From Thalassobius sp965218685 (GTDB lineage Bacteria > Pseudomonadota > Alphaproteobacteria > Rhodobacterales > Rhodobacteraceae): DNA of 64,000 nt. Made by a program: the position numbers and the translations under genes. This document shows positions 1-8,186 of this stretch, one piece after another (within the stretch, counting starts at the first letter, position 1; each line of letters begins with the position of its first letter). The stretch covers positions 2,914,001 through 2,978,000 of the forward strand of contig NZ_OZ244657.1 of assembly GCF_965218685.1 (NCBI RefSeq), given 5' to 3'. Below the pieces are notes generated by a model, which was not told the DNA's origin, made no database searches, and worked only from the letters and a program-made list of their open reading frames with translations.

Positions 1-24
1 CGCCCCCGAGGATCGCGTCCGTGA

Positions 25-999
25 ATGGCTGAGGGCAACATCTTGAGCCGCTATGCCCGACAGATCGCCGTTATTGGCCCAGATGGGCACGACGCCCTGC
101 GCCGCGCCCGTGTGCTGGTGATCGGTGCGGGCGGCTTGGGTGCGCCGGCGCTGCAATACCTTGTTGGCGCTGGCGTGGGCCATATCCGTCTGGTCGATCC
201 TGATCGGGTCGAGCTCAGCAATCTGCACCGCCAGACCCTGTTTCGCGCGGGCGACATCGGCCAACCCAAGGCGCTGGCCGCCGCGGCGCATCTGCGGCAG
301 TTGAATGCCGACAGCCGGGTCGAGGCGCTTGTTACCGCCTTTGACCCCGAAAGCGCGGCCGATCTGTGCGATGGCATGAACCTGGTGCTGGACTGCGCCG
401 ACAGTTTCGCCGCCTCATACGTGGCCTCGGACCATTGCCTTGGCGCGGGCATCCCGCTGATCAGCGCCTCGGTTGTGGGAACCGAGGGCTATTGCGGCGG
501 ATTTTGCGGCGGCGCGCCCTCGTTGCGGGCGGTGTTCCCCGATCTGCCCGCCCGGCTGGGCAGCTGCGATGCGGATGGGGTGATGGGCGCCTCGGTCGGG
601 GTGATCGGCAGCCTGCAGGTACAGATGGCCATGTCCGTTCTGACCGGCGACCGCACCCCGATGGGCAAGCTCGTCAGCTATGACGCCACTGCCTTGCGCT
701 TTGGCGGTTTCCGCTTTGACAAGGCCGAAGAGCCGCCCATGGGCCATAGCTTCATCGCCGCCCGTGACATTACCCAAACCGATTTTCTGGTGGACCTGCG
801 CGCCGCGGACGAGCCCGGCCCCGCCCTGCGCGGTGCCACCCGCCACGAGGTGAGCGATTTCGACCACCTGACCCCCAATGCAGAACGTATCGTTCTGGCC
901 TGCCGCTCGGGTCTGCGTGCCTGGCAGGCTGCGGAACGGCTTAGACAAAACTGGGACGGAAACATCGCGCTGATCGCCCTTGGCGACAGCACCGACTAA
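25..999 (+). CDS. ThiF/MoeB/HesA-type adenylyltransferase with C-terminal rhodanese domain
   Basis: This is an E1-like enzyme expected to adenylate the C-terminus of a sulfur-carrier protein such as ThiS or MoaD. Residues 30-75 carry the nucleotide-binding GAGGLGAP and the DPDRVELSNLHRQ segment typical of ThiF/MoeB. The C-terminal ~80 residues are rhodanese-like, with CRSGLRA supplying a likely sulfur-carrying Cys. The CxxC pairs that bind zinc in E. coli MoeB are absent (GGAPSLRAVFP replaces the first), while the SCDADGVMG segment keeps a Cys where E1-type proteins have one. An in-frame TGA lies directly before the ATG, so the start is well bounded. The place at the head of a thiamine-precursor operon favours a ThiF-like role over molybdopterin synthesis, but that is inference. 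Any upstream gene is cut by the window edge. Confidence 0.85.
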   Translation: MAEGNILSRYARQIAVIGPDGHDALRRARVLVIGAGGLGAPALQYLVGAGVGHIRLVDPDRVELSNLHRQTLFRAGDIGQPKALAAAAHLRQLNADSRVEALVTAFDPESAADLCDGMNLVLDCADSFAASYVASDHCLGAGIPLISASVVGTEGYCGGFCGGAPSLRAVFPDLPARLGSCDADGVMGASVGVIGSLQVQMAMSVLTGDRTPMGKLVSYDATALRFGGFRFDKAEEPPMGHSFIAARDITQTDFLVDLRAADEPGPALRGATRHEVSDFDHLTPNAERIVLACRSGLRAWQAAERLRQNWDGNIALIALGDSTD

Positions 1000-1014
1000 A
1001 CAGGAGAAGACCCC

Positions 1015-1953
1015 ATGCTGAAACACCTACTGACAAGCGCCGCCCTGCTGGCCGCGACCCCGGCCTTTGCGGCCGACAAGATGACCGTCCTGCTGGACTG
1101 GTTCGTCAACCCCGATCACGGGCCGATCATCGTGGCGCAGGAAAAGGGCTATTTCGCCGATCAGGGCCTTGAGGTCGAGATCGTGGCCCCCGCTGATCCG
1201 TCCGACCCGCCGAAACTGGTGGCTGCGGGTAAGGCTGAACTGGCGATTTCCTATCAGCCGCAGCTGCACCTGCAAGTCGCCCAAGGCCTGCCGCTGAAAC
1301 GCGTTGGCACGCTGGTCGCGACCCCGCTGAACTGTCTGCTGGTGCTTGAGGATGGTCCGATCAAAAACATCGCCGATCTGAAGGGCGGCAAGATCGGCTA
1401 TTCGGTTGCCGGCGTGGAAGAGGCCCTGCTGACCGCGATCCTGGAAAAGCACGGGCTGACCATGTCGGACATCGAACTGGTGAACGTGAACTGGTCGCTG
1501 TCGCCCTCGCTGATGTCGGGGCAGGTTGACGCCGTTCTGGGCGCTTACCGAAATTTCGAGCTGAACCAGATGACCATTGAGGGCGTCGAGGGCAAGTGTT
1601 TCTACATCGAAGAGGAAGGCGTGCCCACCTATGACGAGCTGATCTATGTCGCCAACCCCGACAAAATGGACGCCGATCAGCTGCGCCGTTTCCTGCGCGC
1701 AACCGAACTGGCCACCCAGTTCATCGTCAACCACCCGCAAGAAAGCTGGGAGATTTTCTCGGGCACCTCGACCGAGCTGCAGGACCAGCTGAACGAGATG
1801 GCCTGGGCCGACACCCTGCCCCGCTTTGCCCTGCGCCCCGAGGCGCTGGACGAGGGCCGCTATACCCGCTTCGAGGCCTTCCTGGCCGAGGCTGGTCTGG
1901 TCGAGGGCACCCGCGCGGTGTCTGATCTGGCCGTGGATCTGGGGGCGGAATGA
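1015..1953 (+). CDS. thiY: ABC transporter substrate-binding protein, ThiY/NMT1-THI5-like
   Basis: This is a periplasmic solute-binding protein that would capture a thiamine pyrimidine precursor (formylamino-HMP or a relative). Residues 1-20 form a clear Sec signal peptide (MLKHLLTSAALLAATPAFA, cleavage near AFA-AD). The mature N-terminus has LDWFVNPDHGPIIVAQEKGYF-like sequence, the hallmark of the ThiY/THI5-like family. Its length of 312 residues is normal. A strong Shine-Dalgarno (CAGGAGAAG) precedes the ATG. Its stop overlaps the ATG of the downstream TenA, so it is translationally coupled to a salvage enzyme. Substrate identity is inferred from family and neighbours. Confidence 0.85.
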   Translation: MLKHLLTSAALLAATPAFAADKMTVLLDWFVNPDHGPIIVAQEKGYFADQGLEVEIVAPADPSDPPKLVAAGKAELAISYQPQLHLQVAQGLPLKRVGTLVATPLNCLLVLEDGPIKNIADLKGGKIGYSVAGVEEALLTAILEKHGLTMSDIELVNVNWSLSPSLMSGQVDAVLGAYRNFELNQMTIEGVEGKCFYIEEEGVPTYDELIYVANPDKMDADQLRRFLRATELATQFIVNHPQESWEIFSGTSTELQDQLNEMAWADTLPRFALRPEALDEGRYTRFEAFLAEAGLVEGTRAVSDLAVDLGAE

Positions 1954-2621
1954 GCTACGGCACCGTCTTTCCCAAATGGCGCGATGCGGCGGGTCCCCAG
2001 TGGCCCGCCTACACCCGCCATGCCTTTGTTCAGGGGCTTCAGGATGGATCGCTGCCGCGTGACGCTTTCCTGCACTATCTGAAACAGGATTACGTTTTCC
2101 TGATCCATTTCTCGCGCGCCTGGGCGCTGGCGATCACCAAGGCGCAGACGGTCGAGGAAATGCGTCTGTGCGCTGGCACGGTGAACGCGCTGATCAACGA
2201 AGAAATCGCCCTGCATATTCAGACCTGCGCGGCGGCTGGCATCTCCGAGGATCAGCTGTTCGCCACCGAAGAACACACCGAAAACCTGGCCTATACGCGC
2301 TATGTGCTGGATGCAGGCCATTCAGGTGATTTTCTTGACCTGCTGGCCGCCCTGGCCCCTTGCGTTCTGGGCTATGGAGAGATCGGCGCGGCGCTGCTGC
2401 CCCATGCGGACAGCTCGGCGTATGGCGACTGGATCCGCACCTATGGCGGCGCTGAATACCAAGGGGTCTGCACCGAAGTGGGCGCCCTGATCGACATGGC
2501 TGTCGCCAACCGTATCGGGGACACCCCCGAGCAATCGCCACGCTGGCAGGCCCTGTGCGACCGTTTTACCACGGCCACACGACTTGAAGTCGGATTCTGG
2601 GACATGGGGCTGAAACCATGA
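1950..2621 (+). CDS. tenA: TenA family aminopyrimidine aminohydrolase (TenA_C type)
   Basis: TenA_C enzymes hydrolyse aminomethyl-HMP to HMP in thiamine salvage. At 223 residues this matches the family. Visible catalytic landmarks are Asp47 in YLKQDYVFL, a nucleophilic Cys138 in APCVLGYGEIG, and Glu213 near the C-terminus in LEVGFW. The ATG overlaps the stop of the ThiY-like gene and its own stop overlaps the ATPase start, so it sits inside a coupled operon with the transporter. Cys in the active-site position separates it from its partner at 3340. The reaction is family knowledge, not tested here. Confidence 0.88.
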   Translation: MSYGTVFPKWRDAAGPQWPAYTRHAFVQGLQDGSLPRDAFLHYLKQDYVFLIHFSRAWALAITKAQTVEEMRLCAGTVNALINEEIALHIQTCAAAGISEDQLFATEEHTENLAYTRYVLDAGHSGDFLDLLAALAPCVLGYGEIGAALLPHADSSAYGDWIRTYGGAEYQGVCTEVGALIDMAVANRIGDTPEQSPRWQALCDRFTTATRLEVGFWDMGLKP

Positions 2622-3340
2622 CCCAGCCCCCCGGCCTCTTCTTGCGTGGATCGGCGTGGTATGACGGCACGCCGCTGTTCTCGGGGCTGGATCTATCCAT
2701 CCCCGCGGGTCAGTGGACCTGCCTTCTGGGCTCGTCCGGGGTGGGCAAATCCACGGTGCTGAACCTGTTTGCAGACCTGGCGCAGGCCATCACGTTCAAG
2801 GGCGATCTGGGCGCCACAGATGGCCCGCTGGCTGGCCGCGTGGCGCTGATGGCGCAGGATGATCTGCTGATGCCCTGGTTGACTGTTGCCGGCAATGTGG
2901 GTCTGGGCGCGAAACTGCGCGGCGACCGTGCTGACCCGGCCCGCGTTTCCGACGTTCTGGCCCGTGTCGGGCTGGGGGATCGTGCCATGGCCAAACCCTC
3001 GCAATTATCTGGCGGGCAACGCCAGCGCGTGGCCCTGGCCCGCACCCTGATGGAGGACCGCCCGGTGGTCCTGCTTGACGAGCCCTTTTCGGCGCTGGAC
3101 GCCCGCACTCGCGCCCGGATGCAGGAATTGGCTGCCGAACTTTTGCAGGACCGCACCGTTCTGTTGGTCACCCATGACCCGGCCGAGGCAGCGCGTCTGG
3201 GCCACCAGATCCTGTTGATGTCCCCTGACGCTATGCAGGAATTCCAGCCGCCGCCCGGCCCCGTTCCCCGCGCCGTGGACGCGCCCGAAGTATTGCAAAC
3301 CCAGGCCCGCCTGTTGACACGCCTAAGAGAGGACGACTGA
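2618..3340 (+). CDS. thiZ: ABC transporter ATP-binding protein (ThiZ-like)
   Basis: This is the cytoplasmic ATPase of the putative HMP-precursor importer. Residues 35-50 hold the Walker A GSSGVGKST. A Q-loop (MAQDD), the signature LSGGQRQRVALART, Walker B VVLLDEPFSALD and the switch His (LVTHD) are all intact. The 240-residue length is usual for ThiZ/SsuB/TauB-type ATPases. It overlaps the genes on both sides by 1-4 bases. Sequence alone would not separate it from nitrate/sulfonate/taurine ATPases; the ThiY-like and TenA neighbours point to thiamine precursors. Confidence 0.85.
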   Translation: MTQPPGLFLRGSAWYDGTPLFSGLDLSIPAGQWTCLLGSSGVGKSTVLNLFADLAQAITFKGDLGATDGPLAGRVALMAQDDLLMPWLTVAGNVGLGAKLRGDRADPARVSDVLARVGLGDRAMAKPSQLSGGQRQRVALARTLMEDRPVVLLDEPFSALDARTRARMQELAAELLQDRTVLLVTHDPAEAARLGHQILLMSPDAMQEFQPPPGPVPRAVDAPEVLQTQARLLTRLREDD

Positions 3341-4005
3341 TGCGCCCGACCGACCACCTGAAATCCCTGGCCGCCGAGGATTGGCAGGCCGCGAGCACTC
3401 ATGCATTCACCAATGCGCTGGTTGATGGCTCGATCCCGCGCGAACGGATGGTGGGGTACTTGCAACAAGATTACCTGTTTATCGACGGATTTGTGCGCCT
3501 GCTGGCCTCGGCCATTGCCCATGCGCCCACGCTGGCCGACAGTGTTCCCGCCGCGCAATTTCTGGCCGTCATTACCGGCCCTGAAAACACCTATTTTTTA
3601 CGAAGTTTCAAAGAATTGTCAGCCGAATCTGATGCTTTGCCCGAACCTCAGACCCTGGCTTTCCAACAGCTGATGGCGGACGCCCGCCACTCGGGCCGGT
3701 ACGAGATTATGCTGGCCGTTCTGGTGGTGGCCGAATGGATCTATCTGGACTGGGCCAGCCCGTTCGAGGACCGCGCGGACGAACTTCCTTTCTGGCTGGG
3801 CGAGTGGATCACGCTGCACGCGGGCAAAGGGTTTGAAAGCGTAGTCGAGTATCTGCGCGGCCAATTGGACCAGGTCTGGCCCACGCTGGATGACGCAGCC
3901 AAAGCAGAGGTCGAACAGACCTTCCAAACGGCCGTTCGGCTGGAGCGGGACTTCTTTGACGCCGCTTGGGCGGGCTTTCCTGTTGCCGGCATGGTGCCCG
4001 CATGA
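3340..4005 (+). CDS. TenA family protein, TenA_E type
   Basis: This is a second TenA fold protein of 221 residues in the same operon. Asp44 is present (YLQQDYLFI), but the Cys of TenA_C is replaced by Glu132 in VVAEWIYLDW, the defining change of the TenA_E group. In plants, TenA_E has been assigned amino-HMP hydrolase and formylamino-HMP deformylase activities. Together with the TenA_C at 1950, the pair could act on successive or alternative degraded pyrimidines. The start overlaps the ATPase stop and the stop overlaps the permease ATG (ATGA). The exact substrate is not readable from sequence. Confidence 0.83.
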   Translation: MRPTDHLKSLAAEDWQAASTHAFTNALVDGSIPRERMVGYLQQDYLFIDGFVRLLASAIAHAPTLADSVPAAQFLAVITGPENTYFLRSFKELSAESDALPEPQTLAFQQLMADARHSGRYEIMLAVLVVAEWIYLDWASPFEDRADELPFWLGEWITLHAGKGFESVVEYLRGQLDQVWPTLDDAAKAEVEQTFQTAVRLERDFFDAAWAGFPVAGMVPA

Positions 4006-4736
4006 AACCCTGGCAGGCCGGTGCGGCCTCGGCCCTGATCGCGATCGCGCTGTGGCAAGCCATCGTCTGGATCGGCGAGCTGCCGCGCTTTATCCTGCCC
4101 GGCCCCCTGCTGGTGGCCGAAACCCTGTGGAAAAGCCGCGCCCTGATATGGGAGCACAGTCTTGTCACCCTGACCGAGGTGCTGATCGGACTGGCCTTGG
4201 GCGCAATCCTGGGCGGGTTGTCTGCCATCGCATTGGCGGCCTCGCCCATGGCGCGGGCGCTGGTGCGGCCAATGCTGGTGTTCAGCCAGGCGATCCCTGT
4301 CTTTGCCTTGGCCCCGATCCTGACGCTTTGGTTCGGCTTTGGCCTCTGGTCCAAGGTTCTGATGGCGCTGATCATCATCTATTTCCCGGTCACGTCCTCG
4401 TTCTTTGATGCGTTGATGCGGCCCAACCCCGGCTGGCTGGGGCTGGCCAAGGTGATGGGCGCCAGCCCCTGGCGAATGATGTGGCACATCCGCATTCCCG
4501 CCGCGCTGCCCGGCTTTGCCTCGGGGCTGCGTCTGGCGGCGGTCTATGCCCCCATCGGCGCGGTGATCGGTGAATGGGTCGGCGCCAGCAAGGGGCTGGG
4601 CTATCTGATGTTGCTGGCCAATGGACGGGCAAAAATCGACCTGATGTTCGCCGCGTTGATCGTTCTGGCGCTGTTTTCGGTACTGCTTCACACGGCCGTT
4701 CACCACTTGGCACGAGTGTTGCTGGAAAAAGAGTAG
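4002..4736 (+). CDS. thiX: ABC transporter permease (ThiX-like)
   Basis: This inner-membrane permease of 244 residues is the third part of the ThiXYZ-like importer. It contains about six hydrophobic segments and the cytoplasmic EAA-loop region around KVMGASPWRMMWHIRIPAALPGF, which contacts the ATPase. The chosen ATG overlaps the TenA_E stop; an in-frame start 36 bases upstream lies inside the previous gene and is unlikely. The family (BPD_transp_1, SsuC/ThiX-like) is shared with sulfonate and nitrate importers, so specificity rests on context. Confidence 0.85.
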   Translation: MKPWQAGAASALIAIALWQAIVWIGELPRFILPGPLLVAETLWKSRALIWEHSLVTLTEVLIGLALGAILGGLSAIALAASPMARALVRPMLVFSQAIPVFALAPILTLWFGFGLWSKVLMALIIIYFPVTSSFFDALMRPNPGWLGLAKVMGASPWRMMWHIRIPAALPGFASGLRLAAVYAPIGAVIGEWVGASKGLGYLMLLANGRAKIDLMFAALIVLALFSVLLHTAVHHLARVLLEKE

Positions 4737-4771
4737 ACGCCCATTTGCGGCGTCCAAACCGGAGGAGAGAG

Positions 4772-5116
4772 ATGCCGAAAACACAATTCGCTGTTGAGAT
4801 GGGCATGGGCACGGATCTGAAGGGGCAGGATTATACCAAGGCTGCCTGCCGCGCTGTTGACGATGCCCTGCACCGCAATTTCCTGTCCGTCGCCCCCGCC
4901 TTTGGGTTTCCGCACGAGGCGATGATCGTGGATATCCGCGTCGGCGTTGGCCAGCCGGACCTGGTCGATCTTGAGGCCGTCCGCGCCCGTGCCCCTGTTG
5001 GTACCGTCAGCGCCCAGGCGGTTCAGGGCGGTCTGGATGTCGAGATGCGAGGCGGCGTGACCATCGTGGCCAATGCCATCGTCTCGGTGTCCTTCGATGT
5101 CGAAAAGGAGAGCTGA
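4772..5116 (+). CDS. Lin0512 family protein, copy 1
   Basis: This 114-residue protein opens with EMGMGTDLKGQDYTKAACRA and is recognisable as a Lin0512-family (TIGR02058-type) conserved protein of unknown function. A strong GGAGGAGAG Shine-Dalgarno sits just before the ATG. It lies 35 bp after the permease and 1 bp before a paralogue, still upstream of the operon terminator. It has no signal peptide or membrane segment. I know of no proven biochemical role; placement here suggests a part in handling thiamine precursors or related cofactors. Confidence 0.8.
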   Translation: MPKTQFAVEMGMGTDLKGQDYTKAACRAVDDALHRNFLSVAPAFGFPHEAMIVDIRVGVGQPDLVDLEAVRARAPVGTVSAQAVQGGLDVEMRGGVTIVANAIVSVSFDVEKES

Positions 5117-5117
5117 G

Positions 5118-5474
5118 ATGACAGAACCCTTGATCCTGGAGCTGGGCATGGGCGCCGATGTTCATGGCAAAGACCAGACCAAAGCCGCGCTGCGCGCGAT
5201 CTCTGACGCGATCCGGCACAGCTCTTTAACCGTGTTCTACAGCTACAAACACCCCTCGGAAATGCAGGTCGAAGTAACGATTGGCACGCCCGATCCCGAT
5301 GGTCTGGACCGTCAGGCCGTGGCAGATGCCCTGCCCTTTGGCAGCGTGGACGTGACCGTGGTCAAAGGCGGTCTGACCGATGTCGGCATGGGCGGGGCCG
5401 AGGATATCACCCTTGTCACCGCCGCTGTCAAAGCGCGTCTGGACACCTCGGGACATCCGTTCCGGCTGAAATGA
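5118..5474 (+). CDS. Lin0512 family protein, copy 2
   Basis: This 118-residue paralogue of the preceding gene begins LILELGMGADVHGKDQTKAA, sharing the ELGMGxD...GxDxTKAAxRA core. The two genes are separated by a single base after the upstream TGA, so they are surely co-translated. Tandem duplication with moderate divergence suggests a heteromeric pair. It is the last gene before the terminator at 5478. Function is unknown. Confidence 0.8.
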   Translation: MTEPLILELGMGADVHGKDQTKAALRAISDAIRHSSLTVFYSYKHPSEMQVEVTIGTPDPDGLDRQAVADALPFGSVDVTVVKGGLTDVGMGGAEDITLVTAAVKARLDTSGHPFRLK

Positions 5475-5477
5475 CGA

Positions 5478-5505
5478 AGGGCGCAGTTTCCTGCGCCCTC
5501 TTTTT
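5478..5505 (+). terminator. Intrinsic terminator of the thiamine-precursor operon
   Basis: A perfect 9-bp stem (AGGGCGCAG / CTGCGCCCT) with a TTTC loop is followed by C and five T. It starts four bases after the stop codon of the second Lin0512 gene. The reverse strand has no T-run after the stem, so it acts on the plus strand only. Confidence 0.9.
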
Positions 5506-5508
5506 AGG

Positions 5509-6258
5509 TCACGCGTTCCACGCCCCATCATTGTTAAGCACGGATCCCGTGACATTATCGGTGTTGGGCCCACACAGATAAGCAACCATCTCGGCAATCT
5601 CCTCGGGGCGTCCATAGCGGCCGATGGGGCTGCGCGGCAGCATCGCCTCGGCCAGGGCACCGTCCTCGGGGTTCATGTCCGTATTGATCGGCCCCGGCTG
5701 GATGCAGTTCACGGTGATCCCATCCTCGGCCAGATCGCGCGCCCAGGCACGGGTCAGCCCGGCCATGGCAAACTTGGTCATTGAATACAGGTCAATCCCC
5801 GGAAAGGGCACGGTTTCTCCGAAAATCGAGCCGATGTTGACGATCCGCCCGCCCGGGCCCATCGCCTTGGCCGCTGCTTGCGTCAGAAAGAAAACACCCT
5901 TCTGATTGACCGCAATGTTTTGGTCAAAGGCGGCCTCGTCGCATTCTTTCAGGTCCACCGCCGTCAGCACGGCCGCATTGTTCACCAGGATATCCAGCGA
6001 GCCCAGATCGGCCACCAAGGCTTGCCCGGATTTGACGTCCCCCGCATCGCATTGCACCGCACGCGCCTGAGCGCCAGAACCCTTGCACGCGGCCACAACC
6101 TTGTCTGCGGCTTCGGCGTTGGATTGATAGGTGATCACAACATTCGCCCCAGCCTGCGCCAGGCGCTGCGCGATGGCGGCGCCGATCCCACGACTGCCCC
6201 CGGTGACAAGGGCTGTCTTTCCGGCCAGGCTTTGCGATTGAGTTTCTGATTGATTCAT
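5509..6258 (-). CDS. SDR family NAD(P)-dependent oxidoreductase
   Basis: This is a classical short-chain dehydrogenase/reductase of 249 residues. The Rossmann glycine motif TGGSRGIGAA lies near residue 17, NNA near residue 90, and the catalytic YxxxK as YSMTK near residue 160, with a preceding Ser in the SIFG region. The start at 6258 is set by GGGAGGAAAAGA just upstream; the longer open frame to 6372 lacks this. It is convergent with the thiamine operon and divergent from the PQQ dehydrogenase. It resembles 3-oxoacyl-ACP reductase-like SDRs, but the substrate cannot be read off. Confidence 0.85.
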   Translation of the reverse strand: MNQSETQSQSLAGKTALVTGGSRGIGAAIAQRLAQAGANVVITYQSNAEAADKVVAACKGSGAQARAVQCDAGDVKSGQALVADLGSLDILVNNAAVLTAVDLKECDEAAFDQNIAVNQKGVFFLTQAAAKAMGPGGRIVNIGSIFGETVPFPGIDLYSMTKFAMAGLTRAWARDLAEDGITVNCIQPGPINTDMNPEDGALAEAMLPRSPIGRYGRPEEIAEMVAYLCGPNTDNVTGSVLNNDGAWNA

Positions 6259-6489
6259 TCTTTTCCTCCCAATTGGCGACGGGTCGGGCTGCATGTTTCG
6301 CAGACAAAACCCGTCAGGCGAGTACGAGCAACAGTTGTGCCAACAGCCTTCTGGCACCGGATCACCAGGCACAAGTCTTTGCTTTTAAAGACGCATTACC
6401 CTGATTAGATGCGGCGTGGCACGGCTGTTGCTTGCCCTATTGACGCGGACCTGCACCCAGCGGGGCCGCGAAACCATAGGGAGGAAACT
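6259..6489. promoter_or_regulatory. Divergent intergenic region between SDR and PQQ dehydrogenase
   Basis: These 231 bases separate two divergently transcribed genes and must carry both promoters. A ribosome-binding site (AGGGAGGAAACT) precedes the dehydrogenase ATG at 6490 and GGGAGGAAAAGA precedes the SDR ATG. I see no convincing operator repeat. Confidence 0.5.
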
Positions 6490-8130
6490 ATGTTGAACCG
6501 TATAATCGGCACCGCAGCCGCGGCCCTTACCGCGCTGGTGCCGTTGGTGGCCAGCGCCGACAACGCCGCGGACTGGCCCAAGTATCACCGCACCGATGAT
6601 GGCTGGCGCTACAGCCCGCTGGACCAGATCAACGCCGACACGATCAAGGACCTGAAGGTCGCCTGGATTCACCAACCCGGCGACATCCAGCACGGGTTGC
6701 AGGCCACGCCCATCGTGGTGGATGGCATCGTGTATTACGTTGGCCCCAACAACAACGTCTATGCCGTGAACGGCACCACGGGCGAAACCATCTGGCACTA
6801 TCAGCCCGATCTGGACCCGATCGTGCGCCGGGTGTTCTACCAGGCCGCCTCGCGCGGGGTGACGGTAGGCCATGGCAAGGTCTATCTGGGCTCGCTTGAT
6901 GGGCGTTTCATCGCGCTGGACCAGAAAACCGGCAAGGTCGTGTGGTCCAGCCAGATCACCAACCTGAAAGAATGCTATGGCTGCCTGTTCTCGTCGCCGC
7001 CCCAGTTGGCAGGCGACATCCTTTATGGCGGCACCACCGGGGGCGACCAGCCTCAGCGTGGTAAGATCTATGCCGTGAATGCCCTGACGGGTGAACCGGC
7101 CTGGACCTTCGACACCATTTCCGATGATCCTGAAAGCTGGCCCGGTGATACCGGCGAGGTTGGCGGCGGCGGCGCATGGATGCCCGGCCAGTATGACGCC
7201 AAGCGTGACGCGATCATCATCGGCACCTCGAACGCGGCGCCTGACTTTTTCGGAAAGGCCCGCAAAGGCGACAACAAATACACCGCCTCGGTTCTGGCCA
7301 TCGACGCGCCCTCGGGCGATCTGAAATGGTTCCACCAAGAGGTGCCGCACGACGTTTGGGACTACGATTCCGCCTACGAGGCCGTGACCATCCAACATGA
7401 TGGCAAGGATGTGATCTTTCACCTGAACAAAGGTGGTTTCGTGTCTGTGCTGAACAAAGAGGACGGCTCGGTTGTCAATGTCTGGCCGCTGTCTCAGACC
7501 TATAACTGGGTCGAAAGCATTGATCCCAAAACCGGCGAGCTGCACGGCCGCAACGAACCCAAAGAGGGCGAAGAAATCACTCTGTGCCCTTATCTGCTGG
7601 GCGTTCGCAGCTGGAACCACGGCGCCTATAGCCCCGATACCGGGCTTTGGTACACCAACGCGATGGAGGTTTGTAACCGCATCGTCGCCTCGGCCCAGGA
7701 CCACGAAGAGGTCGGCCTGGCTGGTCTGTACCTGGGTGTTTCCGTGCTGGAAGCCGTTGATCCTCCGGGTCAGAAAGCCAGCGCCCGTCTGGACGCGCGC
7801 GATCCGATCACCGGCGAGGTCAAATGGTCGGTTGACTATGACATCCCCGGTCTGGGCTCGGTTCTGGCCACGGCTGGCGGGCTGGTCTTCAACGGCGACG
7901 TGCACGGTGTTGTGCGTGCCTATAACGACCAGACCGGCGACGAAGTCTGGAGCTTCAACACCGGATCGGGCATCCGCTCGGGCATCGTCAGCTATGGCGC
8001 GGATGGCAAGCAATATCTGCTGGTCCCGTCGGGTCTTGGCAGCCATGCGCCCGGCTTTATGGCCTCGGCTTTCCCCGACATTGTCGGCCTGCCGGGCGGT
8101 GCGGCTCTGATCGCCTTTGCCCTGAATTGA
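6490..8130 (+). CDS. PQQ-dependent (quinoprotein) dehydrogenase, lanthanide-type signature
   Basis: This is a periplasmic eight-bladed quinoprotein alcohol/methanol dehydrogenase homologue of 546 residues with a Sec signal peptide (residues 1-23, ending ASA). Blade repeats such as GKIYAVNALTGEPAW are clear. Likely metal/PQQ-site residues by motif are Asp186 (TTGGDQ, where methanol dehydrogenase has Glu), Asn248 (GTSNAAPDF), the catalytic Asp291 and the extra Asp293 in HDVWDYDS. The DYD pair is the mark of lanthanide-dependent enzymes (XoxF, PedH); calcium enzymes have Ala, Ser or Thr at the second position. The vicinal Cys-Cys of methanol dehydrogenases is not present. A GAGGAAACT Shine-Dalgarno sets the start. 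It heads a unit with a cytochrome c and a XoxJ-like protein, its probable electron acceptor and accessory partner. Substrate is unknown. Confidence 0.9.
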   Translation: MLNRIIGTAAAALTALVPLVASADNAADWPKYHRTDDGWRYSPLDQINADTIKDLKVAWIHQPGDIQHGLQATPIVVDGIVYYVGPNNNVYAVNGTTGETIWHYQPDLDPIVRRVFYQAASRGVTVGHGKVYLGSLDGRFIALDQKTGKVVWSSQITNLKECYGCLFSSPPQLAGDILYGGTTGGDQPQRGKIYAVNALTGEPAWTFDTISDDPESWPGDTGEVGGGGAWMPGQYDAKRDAIIIGTSNAAPDFFGKARKGDNKYTASVLAIDAPSGDLKWFHQEVPHDVWDYDSAYEAVTIQHDGKDVIFHLNKGGFVSVLNKEDGSVVNVWPLSQTYNWVESIDPKTGELHGRNEPKEGEEITLCPYLLGVRSWNHGAYSPDTGLWYTNAMEVCNRIVASAQDHEEVGLAGLYLGVSVLEAVDPPGQKASARLDARDPITGEVKWSVDYDIPGLGSVLATAGGLVFNGDVHGVVRAYNDQTGDEVWSFNTGSGIRSGIVSYGADGKQYLLVPSGLGSHAPGFMASAFPDIVGLPGGAALIAFALN

Positions 8131-8137
8131 TGACAAC

Positions 8138-8163
8138 GGGGCGGGCCACATGCGGCCCGCCCC
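8138..8163 (+). other. 10-bp GC hairpin between dehydrogenase and cytochrome genes
   Basis: GGGGCGGGCC and GGCCCGCCCC form a perfect stem around ACATGC, directly after the dehydrogenase stop. No T-run follows, so it is more likely an mRNA-stabilising or attenuating structure that keeps dehydrogenase transcripts in excess over cytochrome than a full terminator. Confidence 0.6.
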
Positions 8164-8186
8164 TTCCCAACACCAGAGGCCCCACC

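Noticed and set aside
2..46. 3' end of an upstream gene running into the window start
   Set aside because: Two frames stay open from the window edge to stops at 32 and 46, but the stretch is too short to identify which, if either, is coding.
3741..4784. Minus-strand frame of 347 codons opposite TenA_E and the permease
   Set aside because: Very rich in Gln, Arg, Gly and His, typical of a shadow frame; the plus-strand genes overlap tightly and are well supported.
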